From contig DASYAE010000155.1 of NCBI GenBank assembly GCA_036501535.1, positions 1-28,423 of the forward strand: a stretch of DNA of 28,423 bases, written 5' to 3'. Origin of the DNA: DASYAE01 sp036501535 (GTDB lineage: Bacteria > Actinomycetota > Actinomycetes > Streptomycetales > Catenulisporaceae). The notes beneath the pieces are model-generated. The model worked only from the letters and a program-made list of their open reading frames with translations. It had not been told where the DNA came from and made no database searches. The translations under genes were made by a program, and so were the position numbers. Within the stretch, counting starts at the first letter, position 1. Each line of letters begins with the position of its first letter. Shown here piece by piece: positions 7,731 through 14,930 of this stretch.

Positions 7731-8972
7731 TCATGTGGTGAGCGTAGCGCGGTTGATACGCCAGGTCGCCGTGGGTGTGTCGCCTTCCTCGATCAGTCCG
7801 GCCGAGACCAGGAGCGCTGCGGCCTGCTCGACCTCTGCGAGGGTCAGCCCGGTGGTCTTGGCCAGTCCGGGGGCGGTCAGCGCATGGCGGGTGACGGTGT
7901 TGCGCGCGTGGTCGTCCCGGTCGGCCCCGGCGGCGGTGGCAATCGCTGCGAACATCTGCAGGGCGTCGGGATCGGCCAGGGCCGCGACGATCGCGCGGTC
8001 GGCGGCCGCTCGCGCTCGGGCGCGGGCCGGTGTCGAGGACGTGCGCGCTGGTTTCTTGGCTCCGGTGCCGACGGCGGCCGCGGGCATGGGCGTGATCGGC
8101 GGGAGGTCGAGGTTCTCGACGGGACGCCCGTGGAACACGGCCGCACCAAGCGGATTGACGCGCACCGCGGTCAGGCCGTCGTAGCGGGACAGGTAGCCGT
8201 AGTCGTCCGCGCCCCAGCACTGCTGGTAGTCGCTGCGCGCGCCTTCAGGGTCGCGGTAAGCGATGTCCAGCAGTCCGAGGGTGGCGGCGTACTCGAACAT
8301 CACGCACAGCGCGTAGCGGCCTTCGAGCACGTTCCAGGTCCCGAAGCCGTCGTAGCCCATCGATCCGTATTGCGGATCTTCCAGGTACAGGTTCCAAACC
8401 GACCGGGCGCTGCGAGCGATCGTCAATTCGGGGTGCCGCCGCAGCACGTGGAACGCGGCGTCGATCTCGAGCCACTGGCCGTCAGGCAGGTCTGCGAATC
8501 CGAGCGCGACGCCGGTCCGGCGCCGCGTCGCGGCGGTCAGGGTGGCGGCCTTGCGCTGGCCCTTGATCGCCTCGATCCGGGAGAGCTCGTCGATCGGTGC
8601 CTTGGCGACCCACTTGTTCCACAGCGCGCCGAGCGCGGCGTAGTCCGGGGCGGCCAGCACAGCCCGGCCACGGGCCGTCGGTTGCAGCCGCGTCCCGGAC
8701 AGGTTCGCCAGCCCGCCGGCCTGCAGCAGGAGCGGCCAGGCAAACGCGGCGATCGGCTCGTTGACGGCGGCGGGGTAGTAGTCGCCGCCGTCCAGGGCCG
8801 AGGTGATGGCGGCGATGGCGGCCGCGCTTGGGCGCTTGGTCTTCTCGCTGCACTTGATCCGGCCCGCTTCAGCCAGGTTCAAGACGGTCACCAGGTTCGA
8901 CAAGCTCGCGGGCGCGGTCTGGCGAACGATGGCGTCGCCGGTCGGATAGGGGGTTTGGGCGGTGCTGGTCAT
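7731..8972 (-). CDS. Uncharacterised actinobacterial protein with winged-helix-like C-terminus
   Basis: This 413-residue protein is of a type I recognise only as a hypothetical family. It has an N-terminal SLSNLVTVLNLAEAGRIKCS block, a central region with LYLEDPQYGSMGYDGFGTW and CVMFEYAATLGLLDIAY, an Ala/Arg-rich linker (ARARARAAADRA) near residue 330, and a C-terminal segment with AKTTGLTLAEVEQAAALLVS followed by AGLIEE that looks like a winged helix. The ATG at 8972 (MTSTAQTPYPTG) is chosen because codon use and sequence turn noncoding-like further upstream, where a remnant in another frame lies. It appears intact although both neighbours are broken. It has no signal peptide or membrane segments. 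A DNA-binding role is only a guess. Confidence 0.7.
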   Translation of the reverse strand: MTSTAQTPYPTGDAIVRQTAPASLSNLVTVLNLAEAGRIKCSEKTKRPSAAAIAAITSALDGGDYYPAAVNEPIAAFAWPLLLQAGGLANLSGTRLQPTARGRAVLAAPDYAALGALWNKWVAKAPIDELSRIEAIKGQRKAATLTAATRRRTGVALGFADLPDGQWLEIDAAFHVLRRHPELTIARSARSVWNLYLEDPQYGSMGYDGFGTWNVLEGRYALCVMFEYAATLGLLDIAYRDPEGARSDYQQCWGADDYGYLSRYDGLTAVRVNPLGAAVFHGRPVENLDLPPITPMPAAAVGTGAKKPARTSSTPARARARAAADRAIVAALADPDALQMFAAIATAAGADRDDHARNTVTRHALTAPGLAKTTGLTLAEVEQAAALLVSAGLIEEGDTPTATWRINRATLTT

Positions 8973-9010
8973 GACGACCGACCCTACCCGTGCCGTGGCG
9001 GCGGACCGGG

Positions 9011-9600
9011 TCACAGTCCGTGCCGGTCGAGGACGGACATGAGGTTGCGTTTGCCTGTCTGGCTGCGGCGCAGATCGGCCAGGTAGGTGTCGAAGATCGT
9101 CGATGTGCCCAGTGCGCGGTGGCATTCGCGCGCGGCGAGCAAGTGTCCGGCCAGCTGCTCGTAGTTGGCATTGCCGGTCCGGCCGCGCAGGGCTTCGACG
9201 TGGTCCAGGTAGACGGTCAGCGTTTCGCCCGGCTGGGTGGGGCGGATCCGGTCGGCGAGTTTCAGCCGCTGTGCATCGGTGCCGACGGCTTTCGCGCACT
9301 GCCAGGCCGCGGTCAGGTCGCCGTCGGACAGCAGCGCGTCGACCAGCACCGGGCCGGCCGAAGTGACGCGGGTGCCGTTTCGTGTTTTGTCCGCGTCCTG
9401 CAGCAGCATGGCCAGTGCCTTGGGCCGGGTGTCGGCCCATGCGTTCGCGGCCCGCGCGGCTGCGCGCAGGTGCTCGTAGCCGGCCGGGTCCGGTGCCCGG
9501 CGAACCAGGACCAGTGCACGTCCAGGGCGTTGTGCGCGCGACCGGCCTCGGTGTACCGCTCGACGGCGGCGACGAGCCGCAGTGCTGGGTCAGCGCGGGC
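9011..9600 (-). pseudogene. C-terminal remnant resembling SWIM zinc-finger proteins, frameshifted
   Basis: Joining two frames gives DPALRLVAAVERYTEAGRAH and NALDVHWSWF, then APDPAGYEHLRAAARAANAW. It continues through LTVYLDHVEALRGRTGNANY and LLAARECHRALGT to the end LMSVLDRHGL. This resembles the helical C-terminal region of actinobacterial SWIM zinc-finger proteins, but no CxCx(n)CxH motif remains. One base is missing near 9506, between HWSWFA and RAPDPAG, breaking the frame. The 5' part is absent. Around 9600 coding switches to the opposite strand in another remnant. The stop at 9011 is 38 bp upstream of the neighbouring gene's start, suggesting a former operon. The family call is from memory of the C-terminal pattern only. 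Confidence 0.55.
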
Positions 9601-10188
9601 TGGAGCTTCGGCCTCGGATTGGACGCCACGCCGGGCTGGGCCGCTTGCGACCGTCCGAGCGCCGATGCGGAGCGCGGCGGACTGGTCGCGGTCCTCGCCG
9701 CCCGGCACCACGCGCATGCCAGCAAGGCGCAGGTCGTCGGCGTCCTGGTGGACGTGTGGTGTCTGGGGGTGAAGAACGCGCACCCGGCTGACGCGATGTC
9801 ACACACCGAGCTCGCCGAATACCGGCAGCGGTACTTTCACAGCTTCGAGTCGTATCTTCAGGTCCCGGCCGCGCTGGCGCGGGACTTGGTGTTCGGTGCC
9901 GCCGCCTACGCCCGCAGCCTCGGCTTCGAACCTCATGAGGACTTCGAGGCCGCGGCGGCCGTGCTCGGCCGGCCGACGGATACGTCGCCGATCCGCTTCG
10001 GCCGGAACGGAGAGCCGTTTTACATGGACGGCCCCTACGACGACCCGGGATTCGTCCTGCGCGCGCTGGCCCGCGCCGTCGGCGACGGCCACTTCGGATA
10101 CGTCGTCGAGGCCCCCGACGTCCCTCGTACCCGCCCGCCTGATGGCGGCACCGGCCCCGGCCGCTCCCGGTCTGGGAAGACACGCTGA
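9598..10188 (+). pseudogene. 5'-truncated uncharacterised protein
   Basis: Coding-like sequence on the plus strand includes GLVAVLAARHHAHASKAQVV, VDVWCLGVKNAHP, ARDLVFGAAAYARSLGFEPH, FGRNGEPFYMDGPYDDP and GDGHFGYVVE, and stops at 10188. The pattern (a Cys-Leu-Gly-Val-Lys strand, then an AYARSLGFEP helix and a DGPYDDP turn) recalls the C-terminal half of hypothetical actinobacterial proteins whose function I do not know. The N-terminal half is missing. Reading leftwards, this frame runs antisense into another remnant, and no plausible start with a ribosome site is present. The left boundary given is approximate. It is probably dead. Confidence 0.5.
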
Positions 10189-10389
10189 GCGCTCTGTCCG
10201 ATCGCTGAGACCGCCACGCGCCGGCCCGGCGGCGACCATGCGAGCGAGTCCCGGGATGGAACTGGAGTCCCGATCCGGATCGAGGGGAGTCATCGAGCCT
10301 CGACGGTGGCGGCAACAGCCGGTCGGAATGCTGCTCGAAGCCCGGCATGGCCTTTTGCTTCCGCGGGCCGGCGTGGCATGCTCGCTGCG
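10189..10389. other. Intergenic gap between convergent remnant and ATPase
   Basis: About 200 bp lie between the stop of the truncated plus-strand remnant and the stop of the minus-strand ATPase. I see no gene, tRNA or clear terminator, only scattered short GC-rich inverted repeats. Confidence 0.4.
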
Positions 10390-11907
10390 TCAGGCGCCGA
10401 GTCCCCGGACCGTGCCGTCGCCGTAGAGAGACGCCAGGTCGACCAGCAGGACGTCTGTCCGCCTGCCGGTGATCTTTGCCAGCTCCGGGTAGAAGCCGTT
10501 CATTGAGAACAGGATCAGTACGGCCTGATCGGTACCGTGACCTTGTTCGGCCAGCAGGGTCCGCAGCCGTTCGAGTCGGGCCAGGTCGCCGGTGCCGCGG
10601 CGGTCCAGGGTGGCTTTGGCCTCCCCGATGACGGCGATCTGCGCGCGGGGGTTGTGCGGACGTTGTCCGAGAGCCAGCGCGAGGACGTCGATCTCGTGCT
10701 TGGTGCGCGCGGCCGGGTCGGAGACTTCGCACATGCCGACGGGACCCGGCAATCCGGCCGGCAGGATCTCGTGGGCGTAGCGGCGGGTCCAGTCGCGGGC
10801 GAGGGCCTCGAAGTGCGGGCCGAGGATCTTGGAGTTGTAGGTGGGGAGAGCGGCCTTCCACGCCTCGGCGGAGAAGCCCTGTTCGATGACCTCGGCCTGG
10901 GGCAGCGCGATGAGTTGGTTGAAGCGGATGATCGGGTCGGTCAGGGTGATGATGGGGCTGCGGGCTTTGAGGAGGTCCTGGTCACGGGCGACGTATCCGG
11001 TGGATTCCAGGACTTCCAGGGGGTAGGTCACGGCTGTTCGCTCTCGTCCGAGCGCTGCGCCGATCTTGCTGGGGGTGCACGCCCCTTGGGCGATGGCTGA
11101 GAGCATGTCGTAGTACAGGGTGCTGTGGGTGATCCGGGGATCCTCGCGCAGCAGGTATTCTGCTTCGGTGCGGGAGTAGACGGCCAGGCCGGGGTTGAGT
11201 ACGGTCTGGGCGATCCAGGGGGCGAAGCCGTGGGCGGTAGCGGGCCTGGGCCGGCCGGCCAGGGGCAGGTAGCCGGGTGCTCCGCCGAGCACGGAGTGGA
11301 CGCGCAGCGCGGCCTCGGGCGACTCGATGCCCCAGAACGTTCGCGCGGTGCGGAAGTCGAAGGCCGCCAGCCGCAGATCGATCACGGCTCGGCCGCGCAG
11401 CGGCTTGGTCCCGGACAGCAGCTCGTGCATGACGCTCATCGCCGAGCCGCACAGGATGACGCGCGTCGGGGCGTTCTCGCCGTACTGCGCCTCGTCGTAG
11501 AGGGCCTGCAGGATGCCCGGCATCTCCGGCGAGTGCTGCATCAGGTACGGCAACTCGTCGATGACCAGCAGCGGCCGACCACCGGCCGCGGCCTGCCCGA
11601 CGACCTGCAGGGCGTTACGCAGAACCGCCCACCAGTCATCGAGCTGGACTCCCTCCGGCTGGAGGCCTGCGTAGGCGGCGATGGCCGCGGAGAACCGGCG
11701 CAGAGCGGGACCGCGGCCCTCCTCTCGGACCGCTGTCAGGTACAGGCCGCCGACGGCATCGGTGAAAGCGTGCAGGAGGAAGGATTTTCCGTGCCGACGG
11801 CGTCCGGACACGATGCCGATCCGCATCGCCGGCGCCGGGTCCGCGAGGAAATCCTCCAGAAGCGCCCACTCAGTGTCCCGCGCGACCAGGCCCGACGGCT
11901 TCTGCAT
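10390..11907 (-). CDS. AAA ATPase of the ATPase_2/DUF234 type with nuclease-like C-terminus
   Basis: This 505-residue protein belongs to the archaeal-type STAND-like ATPases (ATPase_2). The P-loop GRRRHGKS lies at about 35-42 and Walker B RPLLVIDELP at about 111-120. A sensor-like RVILCGSAMSVM follows near 153, then a winged-helix region (TPSKIGAALGRERTAVTYPL) that typically precedes DUF234. The C-terminal part has HEIDVLALALG and, about 20 residues later, AVIGEAKA, a D...ExK arrangement like restriction-type nucleases. The cellular role of the family is unclear. Many members lie in mobile or defence-rich DNA, as here. The ATG at 11907 (MQKPSGLVARDTEW) is preferred because GAGG lies nine bases before it; an ATG at 11922 lacks such a site. 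A large palindrome lies directly upstream. Confidence 0.82.
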   Translation of the reverse strand: MQKPSGLVARDTEWALLEDFLADPAPAMRIGIVSGRRRHGKSFLLHAFTDAVGGLYLTAVREEGRGPALRRFSAAIAAYAGLQPEGVQLDDWWAVLRNALQVVGQAAAGGRPLLVIDELPYLMQHSPEMPGILQALYDEAQYGENAPTRVILCGSAMSVMHELLSGTKPLRGRAVIDLRLAAFDFRTARTFWGIESPEAALRVHSVLGGAPGYLPLAGRPRPATAHGFAPWIAQTVLNPGLAVYSRTEAEYLLREDPRITHSTLYYDMLSAIAQGACTPSKIGAALGRERTAVTYPLEVLESTGYVARDQDLLKARSPIITLTDPIIRFNQLIALPQAEVIEQGFSAEAWKAALPTYNSKILGPHFEALARDWTRRYAHEILPAGLPGPVGMCEVSDPAARTKHEIDVLALALGQRPHNPRAQIAVIGEAKATLDRRGTGDLARLERLRTLLAEQGHGTDQAVLILFSMNGFYPELAKITGRRTDVLLVDLASLYGDGTVRGLGA

Positions 11908-11925
11908 GGCAACGCACCTCATCTT

Positions 11926-11968
11926 GTATAACTTTACTTCTACAGATTTCGTAGAACTTCATTTATAC
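11926..11968. promoter_or_regulatory. Nested palindrome in the AT-rich leader of the ATPase gene
   Basis: GTATAA at 11926-11931 and TTATAC at 11963-11968 are perfect inverse complements. So are TTCTAC at 11938-11943 and GTAGAA at 11951-11956, and all share one centre at 11947. In total 15 of 21 base pairs match. The segment is AT-rich in a GC-rich window and lies 19 bp upstream of the ATPase start, between it and the divergent nucleotidyltransferase remnant. Arrangement and position suggest an operator for a dimeric regulator overlapping a promoter, with TATAC-like -10 sequences on the minus strand. A recombination site is an alternative. Confidence 0.55.
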
Positions 11969-11990
11969 GTGATGGAGCGGCGGCAGTCCA

Positions 11991-12396
11991 GCCGCAAGCC
12001 CGGTGGCCTGGTTTTACGAGCAGTTCTGGGATGCGGATGTCGAGTCTTGGCGCGCGATTATGCTGACGATGTACGCGAGCGGGATCGTACTGGCCAGCCG
12101 CGGCGGGCGCGCTGAAGCGCTGCAGTTCGAGGCGAGGCGGGTGGTCGAGGCCGGGCCGCCGCCGGTCGATCTTGCAGACTCTGGAGACGTGGCGCTATGG
12201 GCTGACTGACGCACTCGATGACCTCGCGGATCTGACGGACCGCTACGAGATCGCGGCCTGCGCCGCGGCCGTGCTCGAACAGGCCGGGGATCTGGTGTGT
12301 ACACGCGCCAATTGGTGGATCGGCCGAGGCAAGTGGCTGCCCCGGCGGCTGCTGGAAGCCGATTCGTATCAGGGCGGACGACTGCTCAAGGGTTTT
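11991..12396 (+). pseudogene. Remnant of a nucleotidyltransferase-like protein, frameshifted
   Basis: The first frame gives VAWFYEQFWDADVESWRAIM and ASRGGRAEALQFEARRVVEA, then PPPVD. A second frame continues LQTLETWRYGLTDALDDLAD, later CTRANWWIGRGKWLPRRLLE and ADSYQGGRLLKGF. Dropping one base near 12171 joins them into one sensible helical sequence. It resembles the C-terminal region of actinobacterial nucleotidyltransferase-domain proteins (LTDALDDLAD... GKWLPRRL). The N-terminal catalytic domain with its GSxxxGxxxxxSD loop is absent, since the frame begins only about 20 bp after the upstream palindrome. After GGRLLKGF the similarity ends. The remnant is divergent from the ATPase gene and may once have shared its control region. 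Confidence 0.5.
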
Positions 12397-12763
12397 TGCA
12401 GTTCCGACCATCACAGCTCTTCGCTCTCTCGGGTCAAGGTTATGTTGTCGAGCCGATCGCGTTCGAAGCGTTTTCTCCGGCTCGATTGCGTCCGGAGCGA
12501 TCCTCTGGAGCACGACGGGATTGCGTTTCCTGCGTTGAGGCGGCCACGTCTGGTGCGCGGTCGTTGGTCTGCGGAACAAGGGACGCGGGCGGCGTGATCG
12601 GTCGGGCCCGGATTCGGTAGAGCGGTGGTAGAGCGTACGGCCGCGCATCGGGTGGCACGACGCGGCACCGTCCGGCATGGTGGTGACGTGGAAATATGGA
12701 CTGGGCGGCACTATCCGGGCGCGATGTGATGGTCTGATACAACACAGACCTATTATATCCAAG
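12397..12763. other. Gene-free segment before the tRNA fragment
   Basis: Short frames here have poor codon bias and resemble no protein I know. GC content falls towards the right end, around 12740-12763. The one structure seen is a perfect six-base hairpin at 12731-12750, directly before the tRNA-derived sequence. This fits the end of a decayed integrated element. Confidence 0.5.
12731..12750. repeat. Short inverted repeat beside the tRNA-derived site
   Basis: GGTCTG and CAGACC are perfect inverse complements around an eight-base loop. It lies 13 bp before the tRNA-Lys 3' half, where arm-type integrase or excisionase sites can occur. It could also be a weak terminator. The right arm contains ACACAGACC, which also occurs at 132-140 and, on the minus strand, at 7465-7473. 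Confidence 0.35.
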
Positions 12764-12805
12764 CTTTTAATCCGTAGGTTGTGGGTTCGAGCCCCACGCG
12801 CCCCA
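12764..12805 (+). tRNA. 3' half of tRNA-Lys(UUU), probable attachment-site scar
   Basis: The sequence holds an anticodon loop CTTTTAA (anticodon TTT at 12766-12768), the 3' anticodon strand TCCGT, a five-base variable loop, and a perfect T-arm of GTGGG, TTCGAGC and CCCAC. The acceptor strand GCGCCCC with discriminator A follows, and CCA is not encoded. The 5' half is missing: CCAAG before the loop does not pair with TCCGT, and the upstream DNA has no D-arm. Integrases of actinomycete elements often recombine within a tRNA 3' half, restoring the full gene at one end and leaving a 3' half at the other. Orientation puts the element to the left. The fragment cannot act as a tRNA. Confidence 0.75.
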
Positions 12806-12891
12806 CGCTCCGGCCTGCGCGTTTCCGCCCCTGCTTAAGACAGAAGCCTGCGATGAGCGCAGCGGCCGACGGCGGCACGAAGGACCGCAGT

Positions 12892-14148
12892 ATGTCAGGC
12901 TCAGATATGCGCATCGACTCCCCGCATTCAGCCCCCGACCACGTCGGCCTCCAGGACAGTGATGAGACACTCCTCGCGGAAGCCGAGCGGTTGACCGGAC
13001 TGCTCCAGGCGAACGCGGCCGAGACGGAACGCAGGGGTCGGCTTCCCGACGAGAACGCGAACGCCCTGCGCGCGGCCGGCTTCTTCACGCTCCAGGCTCC
13101 GCGCCGGTACGGCGGCCGCGCGGCCGGTCTGCGCGAGGTGTTCGAGGTCTACACCGCACTCGCCCGCGGCTGCCCGTCGAGTTCGTGGGTGTCCATGATC
13201 CTTTCCGGCAGCGCATTGGTGGCCTCACACTTCGACGACCGGGCGCGGGCGGAGGTTTGGGGCGAGGATCCGCGGGCGGCTGTCTGCAGCAGCTTCATTC
13301 CGGGCGGCGCCGCACAGGCCGAGCGCGGCGGAGTGCGTATCTCCGGACGCTGGCAGCCGATGTCCGGCGTCTATGAGTCCCAGTGGACCATCGTCACGAC
13401 CGCTGTGCGGGACGAGCACGGCGCCGCGCTCGTCCCGCACGTCGCGCTGGTTCCGATGGGCGAAGCCTCGATCGACCGGACCTGGCACGTCGCGGGCCTT
13501 CAGGGAACGGGCAGCGAGACCGTGGTGCTCCAGGAGGTCTTCGTGCCGGAACACCGCCTTTTGTCCATGCCCAAGCTCCTCGAGAGCGGGTATGCTGCCG
13601 AGCACCCGGACGAGCCCTTGTGCATCGCCCCGGTGCTCTCGCTGCTCGCCATCACCACGGTCGCCCCTGTGCTGGGCATGGCCGAGGCTGTGCTGAGGCA
13701 GGTCAAAGACAGCCTGGACGAGCGAATGGCGGCGGTCTCAGTTTCGGACTCCGGCGCGGGCGCGAGCGCGAGCGCGGGCAGCGCAGACTTCCGGGCGGTC
13801 CAGCTCGGATACGCCGACGCCGTGTCGCTCCTCGACCTGGCGCGCCTGAGCGCCGAGCGTGCGATCAGGGATGTGGAGCACGGCATCCAGGCAGCAGAGC
13901 AACTCGATCTGTACACCCGTGCCCGCATTCGCGTGGACGTGGCCACGGCCGCACGGTACGCACGCGACGCGGTGGATCGCGCCCTTTCCCTGAACGGATC
14001 CAGGAGCTTCGCGAACGACAACCCGCTCCAGCGCTTCTGGCGGGACATGGAGATCGCCACCCGCCATGTGCTCATGTCCCAGGAACGCAGCCATGACCTC
14101 TACGCTCAAGTACTCTTCGGCGCGCGGGAACTGAGCTCCCCGGTGTGA
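12892..14148 (+). CDS. Flavin-dependent monooxygenase of acyl-CoA-dehydrogenase fold (group D)
   Basis: This 418-residue protein has the fold shared by acyl-CoA dehydrogenases and group D flavin monooxygenases such as HpaB/HsaA-type hydroxylases and N-oxygenases. The N-terminal helical part contains AAGFFTLQAPRRYGG near residue 61. The middle beta domain has VAGLQGTGSETVVLQEVFVP at about 200-219, and the C-terminal part has NDNPLQRFWRDMEIATRH near 376. These fit the Acyl-CoA_dh_2 subgroup, which usually works with a separate flavin reductase that is not seen here. The ATG at 12892 (MSGSDMRIDS) is preferred for its AAGGA seven bases upstream. An earlier in-frame ATG at 12853 lacks one. It is the first complete gene after the tRNA scar and is co-directional with the acyltransferase operon 665 bp downstream. 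Confidence 0.82.
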   Translation: MSGSDMRIDSPHSAPDHVGLQDSDETLLAEAERLTGLLQANAAETERRGRLPDENANALRAAGFFTLQAPRRYGGRAAGLREVFEVYTALARGCPSSSWVSMILSGSALVASHFDDRARAEVWGEDPRAAVCSSFIPGGAAQAERGGVRISGRWQPMSGVYESQWTIVTTAVRDEHGAALVPHVALVPMGEASIDRTWHVAGLQGTGSETVVLQEVFVPEHRLLSMPKLLESGYAAEHPDEPLCIAPVLSLLAITTVAPVLGMAEAVLRQVKDSLDERMAAVSVSDSGAGASASAGSADFRAVQLGYADAVSLLDLARLSAERAIRDVEHGIQAAEQLDLYTRARIRVDVATAARYARDAVDRALSLNGSRSFANDNPLQRFWRDMEIATRHVLMSQERSHDLYAQVLFGARELSSPV

Positions 14149-14813
14149 GGAGAGGGCAGCCGGCTTCAGATCCACACCTGGCGTGCGCATCAGCTCCTTG
14201 ATCGCGAGCACGTTAGCCGTCGCCACGTCGCCCCGCGCCGGGCGCAACTCCGAGACCTCCGCACGCACGTCCGGCGGCAGATAGAATCCCTGGCCGCTCG
14301 TAGGCTCTCGACCTCGTCCACCCGCGCGCTCTCGAACGAGCTCGGTCAATGTGCGCGGCTCAGGCTTGACCGGCAGCCGACGATATCAGGCCACATTCAC
14401 CTGCCGCCGCCGCCAGGGCCCGGAGGGGTCATGGGAGCCGTCGTGTCAGTTGAATCACTGACCGCGTGCGCGTTTTCCGGCTGAGCCGGGATCTGAATAG
14501 CCTTGACTGTATCCGTCATCTGGAAAGTGCTCCCGCTTGGAATGTTCTGGCCCTCGACAAGTCCGATCATCCCAGGTCAGGGAGCATTTCTGCATCCCGG
14601 TAAAAATATTAGGACCCGCTTGGCGAACCAGTCAGGATAGGCACACAGCTGCGAATTCGATGTCGCCGTGCCGAGCAGTTCCACGGTTCCGCTTCTTTGC
14701 AGCAAAACTGCATCGGATTTCCAGCGATGCTGTGATTCAGTTGTAGCCGACCCTCCCAAGGACGTCCCTTTCCGCCTGTAGTAGCCCTTTGCGGCGGGGT
14801 GAGAGGATAAGTA
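14149..14813. other. Long non-coding or degraded stretch upstream of the acyltransferase operon
   Basis: No intact gene is evident in these 665 bp. At 14160-14349 on the minus strand a frame reads FYLPPDVRAEVSELRPARG and DVATANVLAIKELMRTPGVD, resembling a ribbon-helix-helix-like fragment, but it continues antisense into the monooxygenase and so is not a whole gene. From about 14480 the DNA is less GC-rich than the rest. TGCTCCC near 14528 and GGGAGCA near 14580 form an inverted pair, and GGGAGCA faces a nearby TGCATCCC. This may be promoter and leader DNA for the operon. No clear -35/-10 pair stands out. Confidence 0.35.
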
Positions 14814-14930
14814 ATGCCAGTGAAAGAGACACGTCCTCGTCGTGGAAAACTCATTCCGGGTGCTGGGAGTTGTGAAGCGGTGCTGGATCCAAGGGATATC
14901 GACGCTCGTGAAACTGCGGGCCGGAAATGA
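14814..14930 (+). CDS. Possible 38-residue peptide coupled to the acyltransferase gene
   Basis: An ATG at 14814 lies seven bases after a strong GAGAGG ribosome site. The frame runs 38 codons to a TGA that overlaps the next gene's ATG in ATGA. The product is highly charged: an Arg/Lys-rich N-terminal part (PVKETRPRRGK), then LIPGAGSCEAVLD with one Cys at position 20, then an acid and Arg-rich tail. It has no hydrophobic signal segment. Site, spacing and overlap favour translation, either as a precursor or substrate peptide for the enzymes that follow or as a coupling leader ORF. Against it, only about 40 percent of its codons end in G or C, far below the neighbours. No known family is recognised. 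Confidence 0.45.
   Translation: MPVKETRPRRGKLIPGAGSCEAVLDPRDIDARETAGRK

Noticed and set aside
8973..9806. N-terminal extension of the uncharacterised gene that ends at 7731.
   Set aside because: The frame stays open, but its residues are Arg/Pro-rich and noncoding-like, and the coding signal in this stretch belongs to remnants in other frames.
12716..12805. A complete tRNA gene using GGGCGC at 12717-12722 as the 5' acceptor strand.
   Set aside because: Six of seven acceptor bases pair, but the spacing to the anticodon is about 14 bases too long, no D-arm forms, and the five bases before the anticodon loop do not pair with TCCGT.
12781..12891. Earlier start for the flavin monooxygenase running through the tRNA fragment.
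   Set aside because: These codons read the tRNA T-arm. The ATG at 12892 has a proper AAGGA site and family-like N-terminal spacing.
14520..14600. Terminal inverted repeats of a tiny mobile element, from TGCTCCC and GGGAGCA.
   Set aside because: Only seven bases match over a spacing of about 50 bp, with no target duplication and no transposase sequence.
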